Source: Neobacillus niacini (GTDB taxonomy: Bacteria; Bacillota; Bacilli; Bacillales; Cytobacillaceae). From it: a DNA stretch of 64,000 nucleotides. This document shows, piece by piece, positions 1 to 12,322 of this stretch. Position 1 is the stretch's first letter. Every line of letters begins with the position of its first letter. The position numbers and the translations under genes were made by a program. Location of the stretch: positions 1 through 64,000 of the forward strand of contig NZ_JAMBOB010000011.1 of NCBI RefSeq assembly GCF_023715415.1, read 5' to 3'. A model generated the notes under the pieces. That model saw only the letters and a list, made by a program, of their open reading frames with translations, searched no databases and was not told the DNA's origin.

Positions 1-106
1 CCGCCGCTAACCAAGAGGTGCAAGCACCTCTTGATTCGCTCGACTTGCATGTATTAGGCACGCCGCCAGCGTTCGTCCTGAGCCAGGATCAAACTCTCCA
101 AGAAAG
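1..106 (-). rRNA. rrs: 16S ribosomal RNA, 5' end only (runs off the window)
   Basis: The reverse complement reads the universal 16S start GAGTTTGATCCTGGCTCAG followed by the conserved ACGAACGCTGGCGGCGTGCC and the variable V1 stem. Only about the first 106 nucleotides are inside the window; the gene continues beyond base 1. The exact mature 5' end is set by analogy and may be off by a few bases. It lies downstream of gyrA in the same orientation, as rrnO does in Bacillus subtilis. Confidence 0.97.
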
Positions 107-232
107 TTGATATAGCTCATTTGTTACGTTGGCTTAGCTTTTAAAAAAAAGCTAAAAAATTGTTTGTTGACGTTCTTGTTTGTTTAGTTTTCAAAGACCA
201 ATCTTTCAATATCGCTCAGAAGCGACTTTATT

Positions 233-261
233 AATATATCATCTATTAATATGAATGTCAA
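233..261 (-). promoter_or_regulatory. rrn promoter P2
   Basis: Minus strand: -35 TTGACA (256-261), 17-base spacer, -10 TATATT (233-238). It is followed by a small TCGCT/AGCGA hairpin and then by CTTTGAAAACTAAACA, a sequence typical of Bacillus rrn leaders. The near-consensus hexamers and the position about 130 bases before 16S fit the proximal rrn promoter. Confidence 0.88.
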
Positions 262-314
262 CGTTTAATTGTTTATATGTTGCTTTACAATTAATTATCT
301 TGCCGACTCAAATG

Positions 315-343
315 AGTATACCAGCATTAATACTATCAATCAA
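315..343 (-). promoter_or_regulatory. rrn promoter P1
   Basis: Minus strand: -35 TTGATT (338-343), 17-base spacer, -10 TATACT (315-320). It sits 82 bases upstream of P2, giving the tandem P1-P2 arrangement common for Bacillus rRNA operons. The whole stretch 107-370 is promoter and leader; no gene is seen there. Confidence 0.8.
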
Positions 344-370
344 GAGAAAAATATCAAATAGCGAAAAATT

Positions 371-415
371 AATGAAAAAGGAGCACCTAGCTTAACTAGA
401 TACCCCTTTTTCATT
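371..415 (-). terminator. gyrA terminator
   Basis: An imperfect inverted repeat AATGAAAAAGG...CCTTTTTCATT with an inner CTAG-rich stem. On the minus strand the G-rich stem is followed by TTTTT, as in an intrinsic terminator. It starts a few bases after the gyrA stop and separates gyrA from the rrn promoters. Confidence 0.85.
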
Positions 416-420
416 ATTAT

Positions 421-2997
421 TTATTCTTCAGTAGTATCAGAGCTATCATCATTAGAATTTAACTCATTTCCTGCAGTATCTTCTTCTGTTTGAGTTACTG
501 CCTCTATGCCTTCTGTTCCATCTATTTCTTCAGTATCCTCAAAATCTGCTTCTTCTGAAACATCTTCTTTTTCTACTTTCGCAACAGTGGCAACAAAATC
601 ATGCTCGTCGCCTTTGATGCTAATTAATTTAACACCTTGAGTGTTACGTCCCATAGTCGAAATGCCAGCTACATCAATACGAATAAGGACACCGCCAGTA
701 GTGATTAACATTAAGTCTTCTTCACCTGTAACAGCTCTTACAGAAACTAGAGGACCATTTTTTTCAGTAACGTGGCATGTTTTAATACCTTTTCCGCCTC
801 TTCCTTGAATGCGGTATTCCTCTGCTGGTGTTCGTTTACCATAGCCGTTCTTCGTAACAATAAGGACGCTGCTATTTTCCTCGAGCACCTCCATACCAAC
901 TACCTCATCATCACTGTCTAGGGTAATCCCTTTAACACCCGTTGCAGTTCTGCCCATTGACCTGACATCTGTTTCTGGGAAACGGATTAGCATTCCCTTT
1001 TTAGTCCCAATGATCATATGTTTGGACCCATCGGTTAAACGTACAGAGATGAGTTCATCCCCTTCACGAAGACTTAACGCTATGAGACCATTATTACGAA
1101 TATGTGCAAATGATGTTAGAGGTGAACGTTTAGAAACACCCTCTTTGGTTGTAAAGAATAAGTACCAGTCATCCACAAATTCCTCAATCGGAATGATGGC
1201 ATTAACCCATTCTCCCTTTTCCACTCCAAGAAGATTGATAATTGGCAGACCTTTAGCCGTACGGCTGTACTCAGGAATTTCATATCCCTTTGAACGATAA
1301 ACCTTTCCTTTGTTGGTAAAGAAAAGAATAGTATCATGGGTAGAAGTCGTGATTAAATGCTCAACAAAATCATCTTCGTTTGTCCCCATCCCTTGTATAC
1401 CTCGGCCGCCTCTCTTTTGGGCGCGATATGTTGAAACAGGGAGACGTTTAATATAGCCATTATGTGTTAAAGTAATAACAATATTTTCACGTGGAATGAG
1501 ATCCTCATCTTCAATATTCTCAATTCCTCCTGTTACAATTTCAGTTCGGCGCTTATCATTAAAACGCTCTTTGATTTCAAGTAATTCTTCACGAATGATT
1601 TCAAGTACCTTTTCTTCATCCGCTAAAATAGCTTTAAGCTCAGCGATTAGCTTTACTAAGTTTTGGAATTCTTCCTCAATTTTCTCTCTTTCTAAACCAG
1701 TTAAACGCTGCAAGCGCATATCTAGAATTGCTTGAGCTTGCTTTTCAGAAAGGTTGAATTGTGTCATCAAACCTTCGCGTGCAATATCTGTTGTCTGCGA
1801 GCCTCGAATTAAACTAATAACAGCATCCAGATTGTCCAATGCAATCCTTAAACCATCCAAAATATGCGCACGTGCCTCTGCTTTACGAAGCTCAAACTCT
1901 GTCCTTCTACGAATAACTACGATTTGATGGTCTAAATAATAGACTAAGCATTGTTTTAGATTTAACACCTTTGGATGGCCGTTTACAAGAGCTAATGTAT
2001 TGATTCCAAAACTAGTTTGCAGTGATGTTTGTTTATAGAGATTATTTAAGAGGACATTTGCATTTGCATCTTTACGAACCTCAATAACAATCCTCATTCC
2101 ATTACGGTCTGATTCATCCCGTAAATCTGTAATGCCTTCAATTTTTTTATCGCGATGTAATTCTGCAATTCTCTCAACTAATTTTGCTTTATTAACTTGA
2201 TATGGCAGCTCATTAACAATGATAACTTCTTTGCCATTTGATTTTTGTTCAATTTCTACTTTTCCGCGAATGGTTATAGACCCTCTGCCTGTTTCATATG
2301 CTTTACGAATACCACTCCTGCCAATGATGATTCCTCCGGTTGGAAAATCCGGACCAGGAATGATTTCCATTAACTCTTGAATCGAAATTTCCGGATCACG
2401 AGAAACGGCTAAGACACCATCAATAACCTCGCCAAGCTGGTGTGGTGGAATATTCGTAGCCATACCTACAGCAATACCCATAGAACCATTTACTAGCAGG
2501 TTAGGGAATCTAGCAGGTAAAACGGAAGGCTCTCTTTCCTCACCATCATAGTTATCTTGAAAATCAATCGTATCTTTGTTTAAATCTCTTAATAATTCCA
2601 TTGATATTTTAGACATTCTCGACTCTGTATAACGCATCGCTGCAGCCGAGTCACCATCTACTGATCCAAAGTTACCATGACCGTCAACAAGCATATAACG
2701 ATAGTTAAAGTCTTGCGCCATCCGTACCATTGTTTCATAAACGGCAGAATCTCCATGAGGGTGATATTTACCGATTACATCCCCAACAATACGAGCTGAC
2801 TTTTTATAAGGCTTATCAGCATGTATTCCCAAATCATGCATAGCGTATAAAATACGGCGATGAACTGGTTTTAATCCATCTCGAACATCTGGAAGGGCAC
2901 GAGAAACAATAACACTCATTGCATAATCAAGAAATGATGTTTTCATTTCTGTACTGATATTAATATCTTTTATTTGAGAATTTGGTGTTTCTGCCAT
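421..2997 (-). CDS. gyrA: DNA gyrase subunit A
   Basis: Breakage-reunion subunit of DNA gyrase, which introduces negative supercoils with GyrB. The protein has 858 residues. The catalytic tyrosine is Tyr123 in AAMRYTES, and the quinolone-resistance region reads HGDSAVYE with Ser84 and Glu88, the usual wild-type residues. The GyrA box appears as KRGGRG in the beta-pinwheel domain. The start ATG at 2997 is chosen because AGGAGGTACT precedes it; an in-frame ATG 45 bases further upstream lacks that site. The last roughly 45 residues form a long acidic Glu/Asp/Thr/Ser tail, longer than in B. subtilis GyrA (about 821 residues). Acidic tails tune wrapping in some gyrases, so this one may affect activity (inference). 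Confidence 0.98.
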   Translation of the reverse strand: MAETPNSQIKDINISTEMKTSFLDYAMSVIVSRALPDVRDGLKPVHRRILYAMHDLGIHADKPYKKSARIVGDVIGKYHPHGDSAVYETMVRMAQDFNYRYMLVDGHGNFGSVDGDSAAAMRYTESRMSKISMELLRDLNKDTIDFQDNYDGEEREPSVLPARFPNLLVNGSMGIAVGMATNIPPHQLGEVIDGVLAVSRDPEISIQELMEIIPGPDFPTGGIIIGRSGIRKAYETGRGSITIRGKVEIEQKSNGKEVIIVNELPYQVNKAKLVERIAELHRDKKIEGITDLRDESDRNGMRIVIEVRKDANANVLLNNLYKQTSLQTSFGINTLALVNGHPKVLNLKQCLVYYLDHQIVVIRRRTEFELRKAEARAHILDGLRIALDNLDAVISLIRGSQTTDIAREGLMTQFNLSEKQAQAILDMRLQRLTGLEREKIEEEFQNLVKLIAELKAILADEEKVLEIIREELLEIKERFNDKRRTEIVTGGIENIEDEDLIPRENIVITLTHNGYIKRLPVSTYRAQKRGGRGIQGMGTNEDDFVEHLITTSTHDTILFFTNKGKVYRSKGYEIPEYSRTAKGLPIINLLGVEKGEWVNAIIPIEEFVDDWYLFFTTKEGVSKRSPLTSFAHIRNNGLIALSLREGDELISVRLTDGSKHMIIGTKKGMLIRFPETDVRSMGRTATGVKGITLDSDDEVVGMEVLEENSSVLIVTKNGYGKRTPAEEYRIQGRGGKGIKTCHVTEKNGPLVSVRAVTGEEDLMLITTGGVLIRIDVAGISTMGRNTQGVKLISIKGDEHDFVATVAKVEKEDVSEEADFEDTEEIDGTEGIEAVTQTEEDTAGNELNSNDDSSDTTEE

Positions 2998-3061
2998 AAT
3001 AGTACCTCCTATTTTGGTGACAATCTGCCTTTTACTAGTCATCCTAGTTCCAAGATAAACG

Positions 3062-3100
3062 AAAAAAGGAGGATAGTGGTCACCCCTCTATCCTTTTCTA
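3062..3100 (-). terminator. hairpin between gyrB and gyrA
   Basis: On the minus strand GGATAG...CTATCC forms a stem with an inner GGTGACC, followed by TCCTTTTTTC. It looks like a terminator after gyrB, but the stem is short, so it may only attenuate and some read-through into gyrA is likely. Confidence 0.6.
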
Positions 3101-3113
3101 TATACGCTTTTCT

Positions 3114-5060
<1,947 letters not shown>

Positions 5061-5105
5061 TCATTCAAAAAATACTCTATACACCTAAAATGAAAAATAA
5101 TAATT

Positions 5106-5354
5106 TCAAAATTCCTGCATTTCCTTTTGATTTGAACGTTTTTTTAATGTTCCGGAAGATATAGGGGATAAATAAACCTTGTCATATGTAATTACGACGG
5201 ATTTAAAGGGGTTTTTTGAAAGGTTAACGAGCTTTTCCTTATGCTGTTTTAAGAATTCCTCAAGTAAGTTTGATGAATTCACGCACCCTTTATCAAGAAT
5301 GGCGATGATATCCTTCGCCCTGATATTTAAATCTTCCCCAACATGTATATACAC
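5106..5354 (-). CDS. remB: extracellular matrix regulator RemB (DUF370)
   Basis: An 82-residue protein matching B. subtilis YaaB/RemB (MYIHVGED at the N-terminus, SPISSGTLKKR near the C-terminus). In B. subtilis RemB is a positive regulator of biofilm matrix genes alongside SinR. It starts at GTG 5354 with GAGGTGG just upstream and lies 9 bases after recF, so it is probably co-transcribed with recF and gyrB. The C-terminus is slightly diverged, but family membership is clear from sequence and position. Confidence 0.9.
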   Translation of the reverse strand: MYIHVGEDLNIRAKDIIAILDKGCVNSSNLLEEFLKQHKEKLVNLSKNPFKSVVITYDKVYLSPISSGTLKKRSNQKEMQEF

Positions 5355-5363
5355 ACTTCCACC

Positions 5364-6482
5364 TCAATTAACTTTTTTGATAAAACCAGACTCTACTTCA
5401 AAAGTCGAAGCCTCTTTTAATGTTTGATGATGGATGCCGTCAACGCTAGTTGTTGTAACGAATGTTTGGACTTTCCCCTGTATGGTATTAAGCAAGTGTG
5501 ACTGACGATAGTCATCTAATTCAGATAGGACATCGTCAAGGAGTAAGATTGGATATTCGCGAATTTCTGAATGAATTAACTCAATTTCGGCAAGTTTAAC
5601 AGAAAGCGCGGTTGTTCTTTGCTGGCCCTGTGAGCCAAACGTAGAGACATCTCTCTCATTGACAAAAAACAACAAATCATCACGATGAGGTCCGAATAGG
5701 GTTGTTCCTCGTTCTATTTCCCTTGTTCTGACTTTGCTGAATTTTTCTTCGAAGCATGCTTTCATTTTCGACAAATCTTGATCTTCTAATACATCCACTG
5801 ATGGTTTATAGACAATTTCCAATGATTCTAGTCCTCGAGAAATGCCTTTATGAATAGGTTTAGCCCAATTTTCAAGCAAATGAAGAAATTCAAATCTTTT
5901 TAGTACAATTCTCACAGCCATATCGATAAACTGTTCCGTGAGAATTTCAAGCATGGTTTGGTCGGTCTGTTTTTTTATTTGCAGCATCTTCAAAAAATGA
6001 TTACGTTGTTGAAGTATTTTTTGATACTGACTCATATCATGTAAATAAATGGGCGAAACCTGCCCAATTTCCATATCAATAAATCGCCTTCTTATTTGAG
6101 GGCTGCCTTTAACTAAATTTAAATCTTCTGGTGCAAACATGACTACATTCATGTTCCCAACATATTGGCTTAATTTTCGCTGCTCCATATGATTGCATCT
6201 AGCTCTTTTACCCTTTTTAGAAATAATTAATTGCAAGGGCAAAGAATTGTACTGTTTTTGGACCCTTCCCTCTATTTTAGCATACTCCTGATCCCAGCGA
6301 ATAAGATCTTTATCATTTGAGGTTCGGTGGGATTTAGCCATTGCTAAAACATAGATAGACTCCATGACATTTGTTTTCCCCTGGGCATTTTCCCCAAGTA
6401 TCACATTAACTTTATTTTCAAATTCAACTGATAGGCTCTCATAATTTCGATAATCTCTTAGCGCTAATTGTTCAATATACAT
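5364..6482 (-). CDS. recF: DNA replication and repair protein RecF
   Basis: SMC-like ABC ATPase that loads RecA at gaps together with RecO and RecR. The 372-residue protein has Walker [10 protein letters not shown] (residues 30-38), a signature region with [17 protein letters not shown], and Walker [13 protein letters not shown] with its D-loop. The length is typical for the family. It starts 20 bases after yaaA and is followed closely by remB, in a dnaA-dnaN-yaaA-recF-remB-gyrB order conserved in Bacillus. Confidence 0.97.
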   Translation of the reverse strand: MYIEQLALRDYRNYESLSVEFENKVNVILGENAQGKTNVMESIYVLAMAKSHRTSNDKDLIRWDQEYAKIEGRVQKQYNSLPLQLIISKKGKRARCNHMEQRKLSQYVGNMNVVMFAPEDLNLVKGSPQIRRRFIDMEIGQVSPIYLHDMSQYQKILQQRNHFLKMLQIKKQTDQTMLEILTEQFIDMAVRIVLKRFEFLHLLENWAKPIHKGISRGLESLEIVYKPSVDVLEDQDLSKMKACFEEKFSKVRTREIERGTTLFGPHRDDLLFFVNERDVSTFGSQGQQRTTALSVKLAEIELIHSEIREYPILLLDDVLSELDDYRQSHLLNTIQGKVQTFVTTTSVDGIHHQTLKEASTFEVESGFIKKVN

Positions 6483-6502
6483 GAAAACGACACAACCTTT
6501 AG

Positions 6503-6718
6503 TTACTCGGTTATCAAAAATTCTCCGTGACCAGGAATCCTCACTTTATCTCCCACTCGAAGCTTTCTACCTCTTCTTTGATCTTGTTCACCATTAATAA
6601 AAATATCGTTTTCACCTAAAAACCATTTGGCCATACCGCCAGATTGGATGACGTCAGCTAATTTAAGAAATTGTCCTAACGTAATAAACTCAGTATTTAG
6701 CTTTATTTCTTCGGGCAA
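6503..6718 (-). CDS. yaaA: S4-domain RNA-binding protein YaaA
   Basis: A small 71-residue protein with an S4-type RNA-binding fold ([17 protein letters not shown], then GEDKI-like [10 protein letters not shown] and [14 protein letters not shown]). It is conserved between dnaN and recF in Bacillus; a role in ribosome assembly or RNA binding is suggested from the family, not shown here. The start is TTG at 6718 with only a weak ribosome site. It probably forms a transcription unit with recF. Confidence 0.92.
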   Translation of the reverse strand: MPEEIKLNTEFITLGQFLKLADVIQSGGMAKWFLGENDIFINGEQDQRRGRKLRVGDKVRIPGHGEFLITE

Positions 6719-6774
6719 TGTTTTTCACTCATTTCTAAAATGGTCTCAATACTTTATTTTACTAAAAAAAGATA

Positions 6775-6806
6775 AATAAAGAAAGTCACCAAAATCATGG
6801 TGACTA
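6775..6806 (-). terminator. dnaN terminator
   Basis: Minus-strand stem AGTCACC/GGTGACT with a short loop, followed by TTCTTTATTTATC and then a run of T. It begins about 16 bases after the dnaN stop. Some read-through to yaaA-recF is possible because no strong promoter was found between them. Confidence 0.7.
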
Positions 6807-6821
6807 TTTGTAAAGTTCATC

Positions 6822-7958
6822 CTAGTAAGTTCTAACTGGCAAAATCAACTGAAGTGTTGTCTCGTCATGCAGCGGTTTAATAACAAACGGGCGCATAGCA
6901 CCAGTAAAACTCACTCTAATATCTGTACCTTCGAGTGCCTTTAAGGCATCCATCATATATTTAGCGCTAAAGGAAATCTTTAATTCTTCTCCATCAATCG
7001 ACTGACTTTGAATTTCCTCGACAACTTTTCCTACTTCAGGTGTGTTAGAAGAAATTTCAATTACACCGCTATCTATCGTTGAAAGTTTGACTACATTGTT
7101 TCTACCTTCACGAGCTAATAGGGAAGCACGATCAATGGCATGAAGGAATTCCTTCGTATTAACAATGATTTCTGTTTTACTTTCATCTGGAATTAGTCTA
7201 GAAGTATCAGGATAATTCCCTTCAAGCAGCCTTGAGAAAAATAACAGATGCTTCGCTTTAAACAAAATTTGATTTTCAGTAATAACGATATCAATTAATT
7301 CATTCGAGTCATCAATGATTTTACTCAATTCATTCAAACTCTTACCAGGAATTACTACATTGTAGCTTTCGTTATTTTCCGTTTCAATTTTTGCCTTTCG
7401 TAATGCCAGGCGGTGACTATCTGTTGCAATACAGTTTAATTCACCGTTTTCGATCTTCCAGTTTACACCTGTCAAGATGGGACGTGTTTCTGAGGTGGAC
7501 ACTGCGAAAAAGGTTTGGCGAATCATCATTTTTAACAAATCGGTAGCTATGTGAAACTTATTACTTTCTTCGATTTGTGGCAGGTGTGGGTATTCCTCTG
7601 CATCAAGTCCGTTCAAGTTAAATTCTGATTTACCAGAACGAATAACAGTCTGTAAAGACCCTAGTACTTCAATTTCAACACTATCTGTCGGTAATTTCTT
7701 AACAATCTCACTAAAGAATTTTGCTTGAAGGACAATGGAACCACTTTGTTTAATCTCAACGATTTCGTCTCCATCTTCCTCATTAGGAATAAATGATTCA
7801 ATTGAAATATCTGAATCACTTCCTGTAAGGGTGACTCCCTCGCTTGTAGCTGTAATTTTAATTCCCGTCAGTATTGGAATGGTTGTTCTTGATGTAACAG
7901 CCTTCATTACATCTTGGACACTTTGAACAAGACGGTCCCTTTGGATGATAAATCTCAT
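6822..7958 (-). CDS. dnaN: DNA polymerase III sliding clamp (beta subunit)
   Basis: Ring-shaped processivity clamp for DNA polymerase III, 378 residues and typical in length. N-terminal MRFIIQRDRLVQSVQDVMKA, the conserved RPILTGV in the middle domain, and the C-terminal PVRTY end are all characteristic. The ATG at 7958 follows GGGAGGATTTTGAT. It is downstream of dnaA, separated by 209 bases that carry the unwinding part of oriC. Confidence 0.98.
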   Translation of the reverse strand: MRFIIQRDRLVQSVQDVMKAVTSRTTIPILTGIKITATSEGVTLTGSDSDISIESFIPNEEDGDEIVEIKQSGSIVLQAKFFSEIVKKLPTDSVEIEVLGSLQTVIRSGKSEFNLNGLDAEEYPHLPQIEESNKFHIATDLLKMMIRQTFFAVSTSETRPILTGVNWKIENGELNCIATDSHRLALRKAKIETENNESYNVVIPGKSLNELSKIIDDSNELIDIVITENQILFKAKHLLFFSRLLEGNYPDTSRLIPDESKTEIIVNTKEFLHAIDRASLLAREGRNNVVKLSTIDSGVIEISSNTPEVGKVVEEIQSQSIDGEELKISFSAKYMMDALKALEGTDIRVSFTGAMRPFVIKPLHDETTLQLILPVRTY

Positions 7959-8029
7959 ATCAAAATCCTCCCAGCAATTTTTTATTTCTAAGTACGAATA
8001 AATCTAATTTCTGCAACATATAATAATAA

Positions 8030-8161
8030 GTTTTTTAAAAGAAAAAATAGTAGAAGTACTAGTAGGGCCTGTTAGTATGTGGATAACCCACTCTTTGCAA
8101 TGGAAACACAGTCTATCAACATGTGGACAGACTGTGTATAAACAGGGATGAGTTATTCACA
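8030..8161. other. oriC, dnaA-dnaN part: DnaA boxes and unwinding element
   Basis: Minus-strand DnaA box TGTGGATAA at 8078-8086, a related TGTGGACAG at 8122-8130, and TTATTCACA at 8153-8161. Next to box 8078 lies GGCCCTACTAGTACTTCTAC on the minus strand (about 8050-8070), then CTATTTTTTC and AT-rich DNA. This is the layout of the B. subtilis basal unwinding system: DnaA boxes, a GC-rich patch, a DnaA-trio array (trinucleotides 8048-8065), then the melting region. The assignment rests on pattern similarity. Confidence 0.85.
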
Positions 8162-8167
8162 ATTACA

Positions 8168-9514
8168 CTAAACTTTCAACAGCTCATTTAATTCTTTCAT
8201 CTGCTTTTGCAGCTGTAAGTCAGTTTGCATTAGCTTGGATATCTTTTCATGGGCATGGATGACAGTCGTATGATCACGTCCTCCAAACTCTTCTCCAATT
8301 TTTGGCAGAGAATAATCGGTTAATTCCCGTGACAAATACATAGCAATTTGTCTAGGAAAAGCGACAGATTTTGTCCGTTTTTTCGCTTTAAAATCCTCAA
8401 GCTTAACACTGAAGAGTTCACCGACTGTTCTTTGGATTTCATGAATCGTGATTACCCTTGGCTTTGAACTTGGAATGATATCTTTTAAAGCTTCGGATGC
8501 TAGATCTGCATTAATATCCTTATTGATTAAAGAGGAATAGGCAACAACACGGATTAATGCGCCCTCTAGCTCTCTGATATTTGTATCAATTTGATTTGCG
8601 ATATAGAGCATTACTTCGTTTGGAATATCTAAACCTTCTGCCTTTGCCTTTTTCCTAAGGATGGCAATTCTTGTTTCCAAATCTGGTGGAGTAATATCCG
8701 TAATTAATCCCCATTCAAAGCGTGAACGAAGGCGATCCTCTAGTGTCGGGATTTCCCTTGGCGGACGGTCACTTGAGATGACGATTTGTTTGCTCTCTTC
8801 ATGAAGAGTATTAAAAGTATGGAAAAATTCCTCTTGTGTTGATTCTTTTCCTGCCAAAAATTGAATATCATCAATTAACAGCACATCGACATTTCGATAT
8901 TTATTGCGGAATTCTACCGCTTTATTATCACGAATAGAATTAATAAATTCATTCGTGAATTTTTCTGAAGATAAATAAACCACCTTAGCGTTCGGTTTAT
9001 GCTCTAAGACGTAATGGCCAATTGCATGCATTAAGTGTGTTTTACCTAATCCAACGCCCCCATAAATGAATAAGGGGTTATAGGCTTTTGCTGGTGCTTC
9101 AGCTACAGCAAGGGATGCAGCATGAGCAAATCTGTTGCCAGAACCAATAACAAACGTATCAAACAAGTATTTAGGATTTAATATATTTTGCGGAAACTCA
9201 TGTTGATCTTCCTCTTTTTTTGCCTTTTTTGCTGGCAATAATAAGTCTGGGTCTTCCTCTTTTTGATTTTGCGGAATAATGAACTTAACTGATAGCTCTT
9301 CACCAGTAATTTCGTACAGAATACCAGCAATTAACTGGGAATAACGCTCCTCGAGCCAATCACGTGCAAATTCATTAGGAGCAGTGATCACAAGTAGATT
9401 GCCTTGAAGGGAATGGGCCTTTGTAGACTTCAGCCAGGTGTCATAACTAGGTTTGCTAATTTTCTTCTCAATATTGGCTAGAGCAGCATTCCAAAGATCC
9501 GCAATATTCTCCAA
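8168..9514 (-). CDS. dnaA: chromosomal replication initiator DnaA
   Basis: Initiator ATPase that binds DnaA boxes and opens oriC; 448 residues. Domain I spans about residues 1-80, then a charged linker, then the AAA+ domain with Walker [11 protein letters not shown] (152-161) and Walker [10 protein letters not shown] (Asp215-Asp216). The C-terminal helix-turn-helix carries the DnaA signature [15 protein letters not shown]. It starts at TTG 9514 with AAAGGAGGGAC upstream. DnaA boxes on both sides suggest autoregulation, as in other Bacillus. Confidence 0.99.
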   Translation of the reverse strand: MENIADLWNAALANIEKKISKPSYDTWLKSTKAHSLQGNLLVITAPNEFARDWLEERYSQLIAGILYEITGEELSVKFIIPQNQKEEDPDLLLPAKKAKKEEDQHEFPQNILNPKYLFDTFVIGSGNRFAHAASLAVAEAPAKAYNPLFIYGGVGLGKTHLMHAIGHYVLEHKPNAKVVYLSSEKFTNEFINSIRDNKAVEFRNKYRNVDVLLIDDIQFLAGKESTQEEFFHTFNTLHEESKQIVISSDRPPREIPTLEDRLRSRFEWGLITDITPPDLETRIAILRKKAKAEGLDIPNEVMLYIANQIDTNIRELEGALIRVVAYSSLINKDINADLASEALKDIIPSSKPRVITIHEIQRTVGELFSVKLEDFKAKKRTKSVAFPRQIAMYLSRELTDYSLPKIGEEFGGRDHTTVIHAHEKISKLMQTDLQLQKQMKELNELLKV

Positions 9515-9759
9515 CGGTTGTCCCTCCTTTTTTTTCTTTTATCTATCTATAGAAATGCAATTTGCAGTTTGTTTTTCGTCTAGACTCCATATATAGTGAT
9601 ATTTTTTCACAAAGAGTTAGGAAGTATCCTCATTCGAAATGAACAAAAGTTCTGTGAAAAAACAACGTTATACAAGCTGTATAACCTATTAATTTATAAA
9701 TATACGAAACATTGGTTGTGGAAAAACATATTATAGGAAATAAAGTGGAGTTTCGACAA

Positions 9760-10034
9760 TATCCACCGCTTGTGGACAAGTTTCTGCAGTATGCCAGAAT
9801 AACTTGTCCACACCTTATCCACAATTTGTGGATAACATTTATTTGAGACGAAGTTATTCAGAGTGAAAACACAAATATAATATCAAATAAAAGGCAGACG
9901 TGCAATGCCTTTTCATAGTTTATCCACAATGAAAGCAGTCTGTGATTAAAACTTGTCCACAAGTAGTGTGTCTTGTGCAAAAACTGTCAATATCTTGTGA
10001 AACTGTGTAAAAAAAGTCGAAAAAAATATCCACA
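9760..10034. other. oriC, upstream part: DnaA-box cluster between dnaA and rpmH
   Basis: The 696-base gap 9515-10210 contains no gene but many DnaA boxes. Perfect TTATCCACA occurs at 9815-9823 (+), 9827-9835 (-) and 9920-9928 (+). One-mismatch versions are TGTGGACAA 9771-9779 (-), TTGTCCACA 9804-9812 (+) and 9953-9961 (+), and ATATCCACA 10026-10034 (+). With the dnaA-dnaN boxes this forms a bipartite origin. The dnaA promoter must lie here too, but I could not fix its hexamers. Confidence 0.92.
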
Positions 10035-10135
10035 GGTTAATTTTTAATAGGATTTTTGGAAAATGAAAATTTCATGAAGGAAAAAGATCTCACTGCAAAA
10101 AATTTAGATGCTGGGGAACAATATTATAGGGACGG

Positions 10136-10164
10136 TTGACAATATTGGGGTCACTCTTTATAAT
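10136..10164 (+). promoter_or_regulatory. rpmH promoter, perfect consensus
   Basis: TTGACA (10136-10141), 17-base spacer, TATAAT (10159-10164): an exact sigma-A consensus promoter 46 bases before the rpmH start. Strong constitutive transcription away from oriC is expected. Confidence 0.93.
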
Positions 10165-10210
10165 AAGTTAGACTGTCTTTAACAGCTATTCCTCAGGGAG
10201 GTGTCATATA

Positions 10211-10345
10211 ATGAAAAGAACGTATCAACCAAATAAACGTAAACATAGTAAAGTTCATGGTTTCCGTAGTCGTATGAGCAGTGCTAACGGACGTAAAGTT
10301 CTAGCACGCCGTCGCCAAAAAGGAAGAAAAGTATTATCAGCTTAG
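10211..10345 (+). CDS. rpmH: 50S ribosomal protein L34
   Basis: A 44-residue, highly basic protein beginning [18 protein letters not shown] and ending [10 protein letters not shown], which is the L34 signature. The start ATG at 10211 follows CAGGGAGGTGTC. It is the first gene rightward from oriC, followed by a strong terminator-like hairpin and rnpA, the usual bacterial rpmH-rnpA arrangement. Confidence 0.98.
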   Translation: MKRTYQPNKRKHSKVHGFRSRMSSANGRKVLARRRQKGRKVLSA

Positions 10346-10372
10346 GCCACTGAAACATCAGTGGTCTTTTTT
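10346..10372 (+). terminator. rpmH terminator or attenuator
   Basis: Stem CCACTGA/TCAGTGG with an AACA loop followed by CTTTTTT, immediately after the rpmH stop. It probably lowers rnpA expression relative to rpmH. Confidence 0.88.
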
Positions 10373-10428
10373 CTAATAAAAGTATCTTTCAGAGTGGAAA
10401 GATTTTTGTATAGATGGAAGGTGTTTTC

Positions 10429-10773
10429 ATGAAGAAAGAATTACGGATTAAGAAGAATAAAGAATTTCAAGAGGCATTTCAAAAGGGACAATCATTCGCA
10501 AATCGACAATTTGTTGTTTATAGTCTGAAGAAAGAGGATCAAGACTATTTTCGAATTGGCCTGTCTGTCAGCAAGAAAATTGGAAATGCTGTAATGAGGA
10601 ATCAAATAAAAAGATACATAAGACAAGCTGTTTTCGAATTGTCAGATTTACTTTTACCAGGTAATGATTACGTCATTATTGCTAGAAAACCTGCTGCCGA
10701 AATGGACTTTTTCGAAGTGAAAAAGAGCTTAACCCATGTTTTTAAGGTTGGTAAGGTTTTAAAGAAGAAGTAG
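10429..10773 (+). CDS. rnpA: ribonuclease P protein component
   Basis: Protein subunit that helps the RNase P RNA bind and cleave 5' leaders of precursor tRNAs. With the ATG at 10429, preceded by GGAAGGTG, it has 114 residues. The family signature is in [14 protein letters not shown] (RNxxKR), and the N-terminal [13 protein letters not shown] is typical. An in-frame ATG 15 bases upstream lies within the ribosome site and is less likely. Confidence 0.96.
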   Translation: MKKELRIKKNKEFQEAFQKGQSFANRQFVVYSLKKEDQDYFRIGLSVSKKIGNAVMRNQIKRYIRQAVFELSDLLLPGNDYVIIARKPAAEMDFFEVKKSLTHVFKVGKVLKKK

Positions 10774-10919
10774 TCAGCCAAAATAATGGTGCACACTTAA
10801 AATTTATAAGACAAATTATTCTAAAAGATGGTAAAATACCTATGAAATATTCAATTAGATATTTATTAAAAAGGGTATTACTTAAATAGTATATATATTG
10901 TTCAAGGAGGAAAATTCGG

Positions 10920-11696
10920 TTGAAGAAACGAATATTACTTTTGATTGGTATCGTTTCTGTTTTTCTGTTTTTAACAGGGTGTACAGAAATTAATAAACCA
11001 ATTGATGCTGAAAGTACAGGTTTTTGGAACGAATATATTGTATATCCGCTCTCCTGGGTAATTGTGAAAGGGGCAGAAATCCTTGGTGGCAGCTTTGGAT
11101 TTTCATTGATTGTCGTTACCATCCTAATTCGATTAGCCATTCTACCATTAATGATAAAGCAGACGAGAAGCTCCAAAGCCATGCAGGCATTGCAGCCAGA
11201 AATGAAGGCTCTTCGAGAAAAATACAGCTCCAAAGATCAAAAGACACAACAGAAATTACAACAAGAGACGATGGCACTTTTTCAAAAGCACGGAGTAAAT
11301 CCGATGGCGGGATGTTTTCCATTAATCGTCCAGATGCCTATCTTAATTGGTTTCTACCATGCCATTTCAAGAACAAGAGAAATTGCTGATCACAGTTTCC
11401 TATGGTTTGATCTAGGAGACAAGGATCCTTTTTATATCTTACCGATTATTGCAGGTATCACTACATTTATTCAGCAAAAATTGATGATGGCCGGACAAGA
11501 GCATAATCCGCAAATGGCGATGATGCTTTGGATGATGCCGATAATGATTGTCATTTTTGCTTTTAATTTCCCTGCAGCCCTTTCCTTGTATTGGGTAGTA
11601 GGAAATCTTTTCATGATTGTTCAAACCTATTTCATTAAAGGACCGGATTTGAGAAAGGCGCAGGAATCCGGTAATGCGGGAGGAGCAAAAAAGTGA
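10920..11696 (+). CDS. spoIIIJ: membrane protein insertase YidC1 / SpoIIIJ
   Basis: Lipoprotein insertase of the YidC/Oxa1 family, 258 residues. The signal peptide ends in the lipobox LTGC, followed by five membrane segments and the hydrophilic cavity region. It starts at TTG 10920 after AAGGAGG. In B. subtilis this copy is needed for SpoIIIA channel function in sporulation as well as general insertion. It overlaps khpB by four bases, so the two are translationally coupled. Confidence 0.96.
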   Translation: MKKRILLLIGIVSVFLFLTGCTEINKPIDAESTGFWNEYIVYPLSWVIVKGAEILGGSFGFSLIVVTILIRLAILPLMIKQTRSSKAMQALQPEMKALREKYSSKDQKTQQKLQQETMALFQKHGVNPMAGCFPLIVQMPILIGFYHAISRTREIADHSFLWFDLGDKDPFYILPIIAGITTFIQQKLMMAGQEHNPQMAMMLWMMPIMIVIFAFNFPAALSLYWVVGNLFMIVQTYFIKGPDLRKAQESGNAGGAKK

Positions 11697-12313
11697 AACA
11701 AGTAACTGCTACCGGACAAACTGTCGAAGAAGCAGTGGAATCAGCTTTAGCTCAATTAAATACAACAAAAGACCGCGCAGATGTAGCTATTATCGATGAA
11801 GGTAAAAAAGGTTTTTTTGGAATTTTTGGTTCGCGTCCAGCTGTTGTTAAGGTCACGGTGATTATTGATCCAATTGATGAAGCAAAGAAGTTTCTGCTTC
11901 AGGTTAGTGAACAAATGGGAGCTCCCATCAGTATTGAAATTAAACGCGATGGAAAACAAGTTTTGTTCGTTATGACTGGAGAAAAGATTGCTCTTTTGAT
12001 TGGAAAAAGAGGACAAACATTAAATTCGCTGCAATATTTAACGCAGCTTATCATTAATCGCTTTTCCAACCAATACTTAACGCTAATTTTAGATGCAGAA
12101 GATTACAGAAATCGAAGAAATGATACGTTGAATCAATTAGCTCATCGTCTTGCACTAAAGGCTTTAAAGACTGGCAGGGATGTAGCTTTAGAACCAATGC
12201 CTTCATACGAGCGTAAAGTCATTCACACAGCTTTATCCAATAACAAACGTGTAAAAACCTTTTCAGATGGATCGGATCCACACAGACATATCGTTATTTC
12301 ACCAGTTAAATAA
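11693..12313 (+). CDS. khpB: RNA-binding protein KhpB (Jag)
   Basis: A 206-residue protein with an N-terminal Jag domain ([17 protein letters not shown], then [12 protein letters not shown]), a KH domain with [15 protein letters not shown], and an R3H domain near the C-terminus ([14 protein letters not shown], then [10 protein letters not shown]). KhpB pairs with KhpA to bind RNA and influence cell-wall growth in Firmicutes. The GTG start overlaps the yidC stop. Confidence 0.96.
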   Translation: MKQVTATGQTVEEAVESALAQLNTTKDRADVAIIDEGKKGFFGIFGSRPAVVKVTVIIDPIDEAKKFLLQVSEQMGAPISIEIKRDGKQVLFVMTGEKIALLIGKRGQTLNSLQYLTQLIINRFSNQYLTLILDAEDYRNRRNDTLNQLAHRLALKALKTGRDVALEPMPSYERKVIHTALSNNKRVKTFSDGSDPHRHIVISPVK

Positions 12314-12322
12314 AATAGTGAG

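Noticed and set aside
9630..9824. 64-codon minus-strand frame in the oriC region
   Set aside because: It runs through DnaA boxes, has no ribosome site and resembles no protein; it is non-coding origin DNA.
10742..11233. 163-codon minus-strand frame opposite spoIIIJ
   Set aside because: It overlaps the well-supported rnpA end and spoIIIJ on the other strand and shows no protein-like features.
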